Source: Macropodus opercularis
Taxonomy: Eukaryota; Chordata; Actinopteri; Anabantiformes; Osphronemidae
DNA: 64,000 bases
NCBI GenBank assembly: GCA_030770545.1
Contig: CM061103.1
Coordinates: 248,001 to 312,000 of the forward strand
Direction of reading: 5' to 3'
Shown: positions 48,901 to 59,200 of the stretch, piece after piece
How the letters are laid out: every line of letters begins with the position of its first letter
Numbering within the stretch: the first letter of the stretch is position 1
Position numbers and translations under genes: made by a program
The notes under the pieces: model-generated
The model's input: the letters and a program-made list of their open reading frames with translations, nothing else
What the model was told of the DNA's origin: nothing
Databases searched by the model: none

Positions 48901-51900
48901 GGCCCGCGTCCCCGACTTCAGCTATTGAAAAGCAATAGAGAGACACGTACACAGCGTAGCCGAAGGAAACACTTTAGTGGAGAATTACACGATATATACA
49001 TCAAATTCATTCCAAAAGCCGGTGGGAGCCAGCGTTTGTAGCAATATTTTAAGGGTTACATTAATAAGAGAAAAATATAATGGAAATGTTCTATATATAT
49101 ATATATACATACACTATAGACACTAGCAGCTAAGAAATATTCTTAGCTGCTAGTGTCCAATAATAAATACAGCTTACTTTCCTTAAAATCCTGATAACAA
49201 CACAACCCAGCAGATAACTTTACCGTGATGACAGTGAACTCGACTTCTTCATTGATATCCTCGGTTGTGAACTCAACATCGCTGAAGTTCTCTTTGACGT
49301 CGAAGGGAAGCTCACCGTGTTCGTCAGACCTGATGACACCTTCGCTGTCCGTGAGGCTGATTATGATGCCCTGAAAAGGCCCCAAGAGAGAAAACTCTTT
49401 CAGGAATAAACTGGAAAATACTGTAGCTGCTGATAAAGTGCACTGGACGTTATAAAATGTTTCAAAAGCAATAATCTGTGTTTGTTCCAATTTGAACGTA
49501 GTTACTCCGACAACTACGGTGTAAGTGAGAGGCAAAGCGCGCTGGTAGCCACATGACCACGACCTTGAGCTTCGCTGCTACCAAACAAACAAAATGCCTT
49601 TTATAATTACATCAAGAACAATTCAAAATATGAAGATGATGCCGCTGTATTAACTGTATATTTTGGAGCATTACTCGACTCTTTTACATCAATAAAGTCT
49701 AAATGCAAACATTGTTTTCATTCCTGTGCATGTTTTCAAAACACTAAACTCTACCATAATTTCATAATTTTGCAGAATTGATTTGGATACTTTGATCCAA
49801 GTTGTTACTGTTTTTTCATTTAGTTGTAGTTATGTCGTGTTTTAATTGTCGTTCAACTTGCCTTCTCTCTGATCTCGTTGGTGTGGCTGAAGGTTGAAGG
49901 GATTTTGGGTTTGATGTTAGTGGCTCTTCTCTTGTCGCTCACGATGTCAGTCAGCAGGTTGATGAGCACCTGGTCGTTCTTCAGCAGCGTCACTGTGCTG
50001 TCCTTTCTCTCAAAGACCAGGTTGGTTCTCAGCGGCCCGATGGTAACATGGACCTGACCTGGGTACTGACGCTCACCCGGCTGCAAAGCAATCAACAAGG
50101 TCAACGACAGGACGCAGAAACATGACAAGACGTGGAAGTGTAAACTGACCTGAGGCTCCGTGAGCGGCTGACTGACCACAGCTTCATATATATCTGTGTC
50201 CACGTTCTCTGTTCCACCTGCAGCCACTTTCACATCCGTTGCAATTTGACTGTTCTGCTTCAAAACATTCAGATCTATAAGATCTAAAGGTGAAACACTG
50301 TATAATAATAATCACAGTGCGACTCTAATTCCTTTATGTGTGGTGCAGAACCATGACCTGGTTACACAGTCTAGTCCACGTGAGCACTGTGTGGTTTTCT
50401 GGTTCTGACGAGCTCCTGCATACGCCACCGTTACGGTGTTTAAGTTCTGTTCATGTTCTGTGTTACGCACTATGTGCAACAGCGGGCTTTTCGATTCAAT
50501 GCTACAGCTCCACATATACGTACATATGCATACACCAGACATCACTTGTTTTAGTCTTTAAGTGCTTGTTCCTCCTGTGACCTATGACACAGGAATTTCC
50601 CCATTGTGGGATCAATAAAGTCAAACGTTGTCTGCTAAAATCAGGGATTTTTCACCTTGACAAGAAAAAACACTGTCACAATTTAACATCACTAGATCTT
50701 GTCAACCACTGTAAAGCAGAGGTGGATGAGAACAAGTCAACATGTTTACACCTTTACAAAGATTTGTAAATGTGAACGTTTGTAAAGGCTTTACTAAAAC
50801 CTCGTCTTTCTGTCACTTTATGTAACAAAGATGTCAGCTTACCTTCTCCTTACAGGCGGTGAAATGGACTCTGACCCCAGGGGTCATGGCTTTAGGATTT
50901 CCAAAGAAGGCATCAAAACTAAAGTTGAACTTCTCTAGATCTTCTCTCTCAATGTAGCCAAACGTTGGCTGAGGATCACACACACAGAACATCGATGAGC
51001 ACAACGACATGCAAGAAGCTTTCAGACAGGCCAGACTGCTGCACCAGAGGCCTGTGAACCATCTGTAAGATTCAGGCCCTTTTACCCTGTGCAACCTGGG
51101 AAAAACTATCAAGGACAGAGAGCACCAGCAGCCACAAAATTAAAAGTATTGACTAGGACAGAACAGTATATCAAATGTGGAGATTGACAGAAATGTGAGT
51201 TTGGAGCCAGGCATACTAACATTTAAAATAATAGTGGGACAGAAAATGACACACACTCTGTGATTGCAGATGAAAACAGACCCTCTGACAGCCTCAGATG
51301 ATGGTTCCTTACCCCGATGAATGAGATGATCCCTGTCGACCTGCCTGGAGGAGGCCTGAGGACACAAACAATTTGCTGTCAACAACTAAAATCAGGGAAG
51401 AAGACAGATGCTAAATGTAGTTACAACAGAAACACGTCTACAACGTGAGCGTAAGGATAACATGACACGTCGCTCCTGCTGCTGAGCTTTGCAGCCTGTC
51501 TAAACACACTCACTTATCAAATGTCCGTCTTCCCAGCAGGCCGAGAGCTCTGGCCACCTTGCTGGGTTCGGGCTTGGCTTTAGGTTTCATAACAGCAACA
51601 GGATGATCAGCAGCAGGTGTTTTGGTAGCATCCGTCTCTTCCAGGGATTTTTTTGTCTCACCTGGAGCCGACTCTGTGGACGGAGCCGAAATTAACGCTT
51701 TGATCTGGAAAATTAAAACAAGAGAAGAACAGATTCACATGTAGTTTCAAAGCCACACTTTACAACTACACACCTGAACCACCATGATCCATCTGCACAG
51801 AACTAGACACACATCTTTAAAGAGGGAGGAGACAGTAGAAAAAACAGATGACATCAGCTCAAAATCTCTTTTGAAATTCAAGCTGCAAAACCTCAGGTTT

Positions 51901-52802
51901 TTCAGCGGACACCACAAACCAAGGCAGACAGGAGTAACACAAAGACAGAAAGACCAGCTTGTTCTCTGGCGTCATCTCTGCTGAGCTGCTCACCCACTCG
52001 GGCTGATCTGGAGGAGGGTTAGGCATCGGCTCCTCTACAACAGCCTGGAAACAACATAACAATGAATAAAACGTTACTGAATCCAAATTCACTGTGCCTC
52101 CAGATGGACTCTACATAAATGTATTCATTACTCAGATACAGGAAACACACTGAACTGTCTCACCTCTCCTGTCCAACCGGGAGGAGGGAAGGCTGGGAAC
52201 CCGAACGGAGGGACGATGGCTGGAGGTCCAGGAGGTACGGCCACTGGTCCAAAGGCTGCAGGGTCCGGAGGAGGAACCCCCACAGGCGGAGGCAAGCCTG
52301 GTGCGGCTCCTGGTGGCACAGGTCCAGATGGACCGGGTTCAGGTCCCCATGGCTCAGGTGGCCCTTCGGGACCCCAGCCTGGCTGTCCCCATCCTGAATG
52401 AGGAAAAGGCCTGTCGTGTCCCCAGTCGTTAGGGTGTGGGCGTCTCCAGCAGTCGGGATGGACAGGTCCCCAATCTTCGGGGTGAGGGGGCCTCCAATCA
52501 GGGTGTGGAGGTCTCCAGTCGTCGGGGTGGAGACCCCAGTCGTACGGAGGAGGTAGCCAATCGTCGGGATGAGGTCTCCAACCCGGCGGCGGAGGTCCTA
52601 TCGGTCCCCAATGGGGAGGAGGTCCTCCCGGCCCCCATTCACCTGGCGGAGGGCCCCATTCCTCCAGCGGCCAACCGCCAGGATGTGGAGGTCCTGGCGG
52701 AGGTGGGCCCCAGGCCGGTGGACCCATATCGTATGGGAGCCTGTCTTCACCTAGTGGCCCTACGGGGGGTCGGCCCCTCGTCGGACCGGCTCCTCGCCCC
52801 AT
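36332..52802 (-). CDS. Cold-shock / SR-rich / SGNH hydrolase fusion protein
   Basis: Twenty-one exons join with matching phase at every junction, giving about 2,079 residues: 52164-52802, 51994-52044, 51514-51704, 51313-51355, 50843-50968, 50150-50254, 49862-50080, 49224-49370, 48679-48921, 48147-48365, 47599-47745, 47292-47516, 47003-47179, 46694-46927, 46384-46488, 46142-46279, 45766-45873, 43206-43243, 40753-43123, 40485-40593, 36332-36936. Residues 1-213 are Pro/Trp-rich. Residues about 290-1040 hold cold-shock modules like CSDE1, for example GIISFIGPTFGYIERED, VTLLKNDHVLINLL and GHQAIRIKRY. Residues about 1052-1842 are SR-rich and share LPHERALQDGxGFSRI, IGLK-type and RSILKKR motifs with ZNF318. 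Residues 1879-2079 form an SGNH hydrolase. An RNA-binding role is inferred from the cold-shock parts; the hydrolase substrate is unknown. One donor is GC (after 49862). Exon 43206-43243 begins with ATG, so a separate shorter SR+SGNH transcript is possible. Confidence 0.8.
39135..39167. repeat. Perfect 13-bp inverted repeat with 7-base loop
   Basis: AAGTACGTAGTAC is followed after TACCCAA by its exact reverse complement GTACTACGTACTT. It lies within the 3.5-kb intron that precedes the SGNH exon. No gene or known element accounts for it. Confidence 0.8.
40753..43123 (-). CDS. Large SR-rich exon of the fusion gene, ZNF318-like
   Basis: A single 2.37-kb exon, open throughout in one frame, encodes about 790 residues. 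It begins with KENPETDKLKAVVKNLR, then a long Arg-Ser dipeptide region of about 130 residues. A charged helix follows (ELARKKRELEELNEMIA). The RSILKKR motif comes next, then a Tyr/Asp-rich region. LLPHERALQDGRGFSRI (about residue 1470) and YDKIQSLLRTIGLKL with SKLASRAHDKI (about 1525-1555) follow. The tail is Pro-rich. The order of motifs (SR region, helix, SILKKR, PHERA, IGL) is that of the N-terminal half of ZNF318, but the zinc fingers and the DRQAGLA region are absent. The exon has GTAAGT-like borders on both sides (AATGAG|GTATGA at the end). Confidence 0.88.
43808..45504 (+). mobile_element. Tc1-type element with long inverted repeats, inactive
   Basis: The left end (AGCGCCTTGCGAAAGTATTC from 43809) is repeated in inverted form at 45480-45504. 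The inverted similarity continues inward for about 330 bases on each side (to TAATCAAGTCTCGTATAAAT). Between them the plus strand holds a damaged transposase, for example GRRFVLQQDNEPKHKAKST near 44820-44870, which has the DN of the DDE catalytic triad. An extra partial repeat of the right arm lies at 45130-45190. It sits in the intron between exons 45766-45873 and 43206-43243 of the fusion gene. Confidence 0.88.
47820..48075 (+). mobile_element. LINE 3' tail, CR1/L2-type
   Basis: The segment contains GCCGCCCACACTGAGCCTGG, then TAAAGTGCCTTGAGATAACT and GGCGCTATATAAATAAAGTT, and ends in repeated TTGAA units. This is the characteristic 3' UTR of a widespread teleost LINE. It lies in the fusion-gene intron between exons 48147-48365 and 47599-47745. 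Confidence 0.85.
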
Positions 52803-53135
52803 TGGCTCGCCAGGACACAGAGGCTCAGTCCCGGAGAGAAAGAGCCGAGTTACCGCAGGGCTGGAAGCTAAGCTACACGGTTAGCAAGACACTCCCAGTT
52901 CACCAAAACTCCTCCGTTAACTCGACCAGTTTCCTCCACACTTGAATTACACAAATAAGCGCAGACTGATATAGACTCACATAATTTCAATAAAAGGATC
53001 AGTTTCCGGCAGAAACCGAACATCGACCGACTTATTGCTATGTTGCTCTTCTTCTGAGTTTGATGGCGACCGACCAGCGTCTCTGGCGCCGCCAATAGGC
53101 GGAAGGTGGAACTGAACCCTAGCGGTGAACTGCGG
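52803..53135 (-). promoter_or_regulatory. 5' flank and probable promoter of the fusion gene
   Basis: The region upstream of the ATG at 52802 contains a CCAAT on the plus strand at 53092-53096 inside a GC-rich GGCGCCGCCAATAGGCGG block. No TATA box was noticed. The stretch ends where the GTAC-rich tandem array begins, so the array lies directly against the promoter. The transcription start is not determined and an additional 5' exon cannot be ruled out. Confidence 0.35.
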
Positions 53136-55290
53136 TACTGCAAGAAGGTACAACAATGAAGTACCACAGGACAGTACTACTGCAAGAAGGTACAACAATG
53201 AAGTACCAGTACTGCAATACTCTACTCTGCTGTAGTACTGCAGAACTGTCGTACTCTGCTGTAGTACTGCAGTACTGTCGTACTCTGCTGTCGTACTGTA
53301 GTACTCTGCTGTAGTACTGCAGTACTGTCGTACTGTAGTACTCTGCTGTAGTACTGCAGTACTGTCGTACTGTCGTACTCTGCTGTAGTACTGCAGTACT
53401 GTCGTACTGTCGTACTCTGCTGTAGTACTGCAGTACTGTCGTACTCTGCTGTCGTACTCTGCTGTCGTACTGTCTTACTCTGCTGTCGTACTCTGCTGTC
53501 GTACTGTCGTACTCTGCTGTCGTACTGCAGTACTGTCGTACTGTAGTACTCTGCTGTCGTACTGTAGTACTCTGCTGCAGTACTGTCGTACTGTAGTACT
53601 CTGCTGTAGTACTGCAGTACTGTCGTACTCTGCTGTCGTACTGTCGTACTGCAGTACTGTCGTACTCTGCTGTCGTACTGTCGTACTGTCGTACTGCAGT
53701 ACTGTCGTACTCTGCTGTCGTACTGTCGTACTGTCGTACTGCAGTACTGTCGTACTCTGCTGTCGTACTGTCGTACTGCAGTACTGTCGTACTCTGCTGT
53801 CGTACTCTGCTGTAGTACTGCAGTACTGTCGTACTCTGCTGTCGTACTCTGCTGTCGTACTGTCGTACTCTGCTGTCGTACTGCAGTACTGTCGTACTGT
53901 CGTACTCTGCTGTAGTACTGTCGTACTCTGCTGTCGTACTGTCGTACTGCAGTACTGTCGTACTCTGCTGTCGTACTCTGCTGTAGTACTGCAGTACTGT
54001 CGTACTGTAGTACTCTGCTGTAGTACTGTCGTACTCTGCTGTCGTACTGTCGTACTGCAGTACTGTCGTACTCTGCTGTCGTACTCTGCTGTAGTACTGC
54101 AGTACTGTCGTACTGTAGTACTCTGCTGTCGTACTGTCGTACTCTGCTGTCGTACTCTGCTGTCGTACTGTCTTACTCTGCTGTCGTACTCTGCTGTCGT
54201 ACTGTCGTACTCTGCTGTCGTACTGTCGTACTCTGCTGTCGTACTGCAGTACTGTCGTACTCTGCTGTCGTACTGTCGTACTCTGCTGTCGTACTGTCGT
54301 ACTGTCGTACTGCAGTACTGTCGTACTCTGCTGTCGTACTGTCGTACTGCAGTACTGTCGTACTCTGCTGTCGTACTCTGCTGTAGTACTGCAGTACTGT
54401 CGTACTCTGCTGTCGTACTCTGCTGTCGTACTGTCGTACTCTGCTGTCGTACTGCAGTACTGTCGTACTGTCGTACTCTGCTGTAGTACTGTCGTACTCT
54501 GCTGTCGTACTGTCGTACTGCAGTACTGTCGTACTCTGCTGTCGTACTCTGCTGTAGTACTGCAGTACTGTCGTACTGTAGTACTCTGCTGTAGTACTGT
54601 CGTACTCTGCTGTCGTACTGTCGTACTGCAGTACTGTCGTACTCTGCTGTCGTACTCTGCTGTAGTACTGCAGTACTGTCGTACTGTAGTACTCTGCTGT
54701 CGTACTGTCGTACTCTGCTGTCGTACTCTGCTGTCGTACTGTCTTACTCTGCTGTCGTACTCTGCTGTCGTACTGTCGTACTCTGCTGTCGTACTGTCGT
54801 ACTCTGCTGTCGTACTGCAGTACTGTCGTACTCTGCTGTCGTACTGTCGTACTGCAGTACTGTCGTACTCTGCTGTCGTACTGTCGTACTGCAGTACTGT
54901 CGTACTCTGCTGTCGTACTGTCGTACTGCAGTACTGTCGTACTCTGCTGTCGTACTGTCGTACTGTCGTACTGCAGTACTGTCGTACTCTGCTGTCGTAC
55001 TCTGCTGTAGTACTGCAGTACTGTCGTACTCTGCTGTCGTACTGTCGTACTCTGCTGTCGTACTGCAGTACTGTCGTACTCTGCTGTCGTACTCTGCTGT
55101 AGTACTGCAGTACTGTCGTACTCTGCTGTCGTACTGTCGTACTCTGCTGTCGTACTGCAGTACTGTCGTACTCTGCTGTCGTACTCTGCTGTAGTACTGC
55201 AGTACTGTCGTACTCTGCTGTCGTACTGTCGTACTCTGCTGTCGTACTGTCGTACTCTGCTGTCGTACTGTCGTGAACTGCTGTAGTGCT
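53130..55290. repeat. GTAC-rich minisatellite with higher-order repeat
   Basis: About 2.1 kb is built from three short building blocks in variable order: CGTACTCTGCTGT (13), CGTACTGT (8) and AGTACTGCAGTACTGT (16, containing the palindrome AGTACTGCAGTACT). The left edge (53130-53215) shows two copies of a longer ancestral unit with ACTGCAAGAAGGTACAACAA. A rare variant (GTCTTACTC) recurs at about 53472, 54170 and 54741. The last two are 571 bases apart, and the block from 53821 is repeated at 54392, again 571 bases, so a higher-order unit has duplicated recently. It is not protein coding, although one minus-strand frame stays open for over 370 codons. Confidence 0.92.
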
Positions 55291-55364
55291 GCAAAAATTA
55301 CCAGTCGAGCATCATTTTGGGCCTAAAGTTTGTTAATAAAAGACGCTGCAGGGCAGAAAAAGCT

Positions 55365-55370
55365 TTTATT
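55365..55370 (-). terminator. CUL9: Candidate poly(A) signal of CUL9
   Basis: TTTATT on the plus strand (AATAAA on the minus strand), about 860 bases after the CUL9 stop codon and about 75 bases from the edge of the minisatellite. The stretch 55371-56229 is then the CUL9 3' UTR, in which nothing else was recognised. Confidence 0.4.
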
Positions 55371-56229
55371 TAGTTTGCTGGTCAGAGTCGCGCGACTCCA
55401 ACAACGAAACCAGAAAGAACGTTAAAGAACATCGACAATATGAATATAGCAGGTCTCAGAATGACAACGAGCCACGGAGCAGAACATCAGATTTCCCTCA
55501 GCGACAAACCAAAACTGCTCCTACGTCCTTTTTAAAGACAGGAAACACACGACGAAGTCTTCGCTTAGCAAATGACGCAACAGTGGCCGACAACCAGTCA
55601 GTTACTGCAGCGATACATCTGAATTTACTGCGCGTACAGAGCTCGGCGCCGGTTTAGCAGATAAAGCTCAGAGTTCAGCTGACAGGAAGGTTTGCATCAG
55701 TCCCCACTGAAGCAGAGGCAGACAGCGTGATGCAGGACCCGCTCGGAGGGAAACCGAGCCGTGGGCGAACAAATCCCTTCTCATTTTCACACATCCAAAA
55801 AGCAGCAGAAGCAACAAACGCATTTCCTTCCCCGGGTTAAGAACGAAAGAGACGTCCAGCGATAACGAAAGACAATAAACGCTCAGAGTAAAAAGTCAGA
55901 GGAGACGTCTCTGATAAGTCTCACTTTTAGAATTCAAAGCAAACTAGTCAGAATTTTGGCTTCAGACTGTTGAGACTGAAATTAAGCTGCTTTCAGGTTG
56001 GGACTGGCTCAAACAGTTCAGGACACTGTTCCAACCTAGAAGCGTCTTTTACACAAATCACAGACTGAAGTGTCTAACTGAAGTGAACTAAACATTTCTG
56101 AGCATATCGCTGGCTTCTCTCTTTCGTTCTCTGGCTTAGTGACTCTAACAAAGGGCAAAGCGAGACTCTGGTCGCTCCCGACGTTCCCGATGCTGGAGAC
56201 GAGGGTCCGCTCCTCAGTTGCTTTCGGGT

Positions 56230-59200
56230 TCAGTCGAAGGGGCTGAAGTCTCTCTCCAGGTTCTCAGACTCGTCGTCGTCTGAGAAGAAGTCGTCCTCGT
56301 CGATGTCGTCCTCGTCGTAGTCCTCGTGCCACTCGGGGACATACTCTTCATCGTACTCGTCATCCTCGTCTTCTACCTCTTCGCCGCCTTCCTCTCCTGT
56401 TTGGTTGTTGTTGTCCGAGTCTCCGGAGTCTGATGTTCGGTCCAACTTCGACCTGAGCGGCAAAGAAAACGTTTGTTTCACCGCGTTCATTGTGGAGGTT
56501 GCGATGCGCTTTAGACCCCTGCCCAGTCACACGCTGCCCGAATCTGCTGGGCCAGCGCTCGGAGCCGGGCCAACCAACATACATCATATGTAATTTGCTG
56601 CATTGTGTTTAGGACTTCCATTCGTTTTACTCACACTTTGTTGGTCTCAGCGTGGTTGGACAGGTTGGAGGCCTGAGTAGAGTCTGGTTCCTGGCTGCTC
56701 TTGGACTGATAGCCCACCCTGAAGTCCTGGAGTAAACAAACACAGGAAGCCAGCGGTTACATGTGCGACCCGCTCATGGGTAAGAAACGACTTTAGCCCG
56801 GAATATACGTTGAGCGGCTTTGGTAACTGCCCGGCTACCTGGGCAGAGTGCTGCAGGATGGCCAGGAGGCGCTCCTGGATGCGCCGGATTAGCTCCAGGC
56901 CCGTGTTCAGGTGTTCTGGTTTCAGCAGCCGGACACACGAGGCCAGGTCAGTGCACTGCAGCAGAGTCTCCTCTGGGAACACACCAGTAAAGCCCAGTCA
57001 CACCAACCAAGCCAAACACAACAGGTGTGAATCCGACTGCGATGCCTCACCCAGCAGGATCTGCAGGGCGTTGGTGTGCAGGTCCAGAGCCTCCGTCTGC
57101 TGCTCCATTACATCCATCTTCTCCGTCTCCTGGTTGTAGTAGCTGTACACGCAGGAGTAGGCCAGCACCTGCAGACGGGAGGCGAAGAGCCGTGAACATG
57201 GTTAGACCTCGGCACGATGACGTAACGAGGCGGGCGCAGTTACCTTTCGAGCCTGAGCGAGGACTTTACAGGCGTCGATGACGAAGGTCAGAGACTTCAT
57301 CTGCAGAGCTTCGTTAATAGAAGACACTTTGTTTTCTAGGTTAATCGCAAACTCCTGCAACAGACACAAAAACTCTCCTAGTGAGACGAGTGGCTGCAGC
57401 GACTGAAGCAGCTCAGCTCTCAGAGCGGCTGTGCTGTACCTTGGCCTGATGGTGGAAGGTGCATCGCTCATTATAATCCTGGAATTTCTTTTCCTGACGC
57501 GCTGCTTTACTCACCTGCAAGAAAACAAAGCAAACGTGTCACAGTGGAGGCAGGTCAGGCCTGACTTTACAGGGCGACCGTGACACCGTTTGTCTCCAAT
57601 TGGATGTGATCGTGTGACATGTTTCTACGGGAAAATGACTCAACGCTTTACAACTGTTTAGTTGTTGCAGAACAACATCCTGTCATAACAGCAGGAACCC
57701 ACCATAGCAGAGCAGTTGTAGTAATCTTTGTGTGTTGGTTTCCAGGGTTTCAGACACCGCCAGCAGAAACCGTGGTTACATTTGGCACAGGTCATACTAA
57801 GGAGAGAGAAATAAAAGCATCATCATCATCATCATCATCATCATCACCGTCAGTGCGTGCTAGCAGCCGGTCGGGTGGCGGACGTACTGCAGACAGCCCT
57901 CGTTCTTCTCGATCTGAGCCTGGCAGCTTGGGCAGCGCTTGGAGATCAGCTTGGCAAGGTGTTTGCTCTGCGCCTCCATGTTCATCCCTTCATAATATCC
58001 TCCATCATCCATCCACTGAGACATGTGGCTGCAGCTGGCAGGGTAGTGAGCCTGGAGAAGGAACAGAGTCACCATCACACCCCAGACTGTCCAAAAGAAA
58101 TCAGGCCTTAACCAAAACGCACGATTACAGATAGGAACAGGAAGCAACACGTCAACAGTGATCCCGTTTTTTACTCATGCTGACAAAGTTGGTCCACGGC
58201 GCCACCATTGAGTCCTGGCGCAGCCTCCTCCACTAGGCCATATGCTCCTGTGTCCTACCTCCGTGTTTCTGATTGTCAAATTGAAACGTGTCTTTCTGAA
58301 GGGAAGCGAAACATGTGTTGGTGGTCTGACCTCTGGGAAGTTGCAGTTGAAGCAGGAGGACCAGCAGCACTTGGAGCAGGTCCCCATGCTGCCCATGTTC
58401 TCCTTACACAGGATCTGATCGCAGCCCTGAGGGTTGGTGCACCACGTCAGGTTGGAGCAGCTCTCCACGTAGCCTCGGAGCAAGGCATTCTCATACTGAG
58501 GAGGACAAACGCGTTAGTTCAGAAACAGACACCGATGCTCTGCGGCAGCTGGTAATGTGCATTACCTTGGCGATGGTGTCCTTGTCTCTAAGGATGTTGA
58601 GGAAGAAAGCGGAGCTGGGCTGAGCCTGGCAGTATGTGATCGGACAGTTACAGTTCATGACCAAGTTCTGCTCGATCCGGGCCGTCAGGTACTCCTGCCA
58701 ACACGACTGCAACACACACAAACACTCAATGAGCCTCCATCGTACAGGTCACACTGCGCTGCCCTCCAGGCTGTACTGAACTGACCCTGCAGCAGTAGTG
58801 CAGGCAGCTCAGCAACGGGACCGGCTCCACGCCGGGAGTCTGGGGACCCAGGCAGACCGGGCAGGTCGAGGTCGGGCTCGGCGGAGGTTGAGGGCTTTGG
58901 CACTTTAGCCCGGCGGCCATGATGAGGGCGTCTGGGTCGTCTGTGTACCGCTGAACCAGCAGGTCCACGTTCCACTTGCAGTGAATCAGCAAGTGCTCGG
59001 CCCGGTCTAGGTCCAAACTCAGTGTCCCTGAAACCTGTGAGGACAAAGGTTATTGAACATCTCTCTGAGACTCACCATCCCCTGCAGGACGGTTGCTCCG
59101 ATTCTCCTACTAAACTAAACTGACCTGCTGGACCGTCCTCATCATCAGCTGACGAACTTCCTCCTGCGTCATCGTCCGACCCATTGAGAACAGAACCACA

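Noticed and set aside
52119..52945. Plus-strand open frames opposite the first exon of the fusion gene
   Set aside because: They are Gly/Arg-rich reverse readings of the Pro/Trp-rich coding repeat. No supporting signals were seen.
53130..55290. CRISPR-like alternation of short repeats and spacers
   Set aside because: The supposed spacers are themselves repeat variants, the unit lengths are 8-16 bases, and the genome is eukaryotic. It is an ordinary minisatellite with a higher-order structure.
54173..55294. A minus-strand open frame of more than 370 codons rich in Tyr, Asp, Ser, Thr and Arg
   Set aside because: It lies wholly inside the GTAC minisatellite, whose units lack stops in that frame. 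There are no splice sites, promoter or domain, and its sequence is just the repeat translated.
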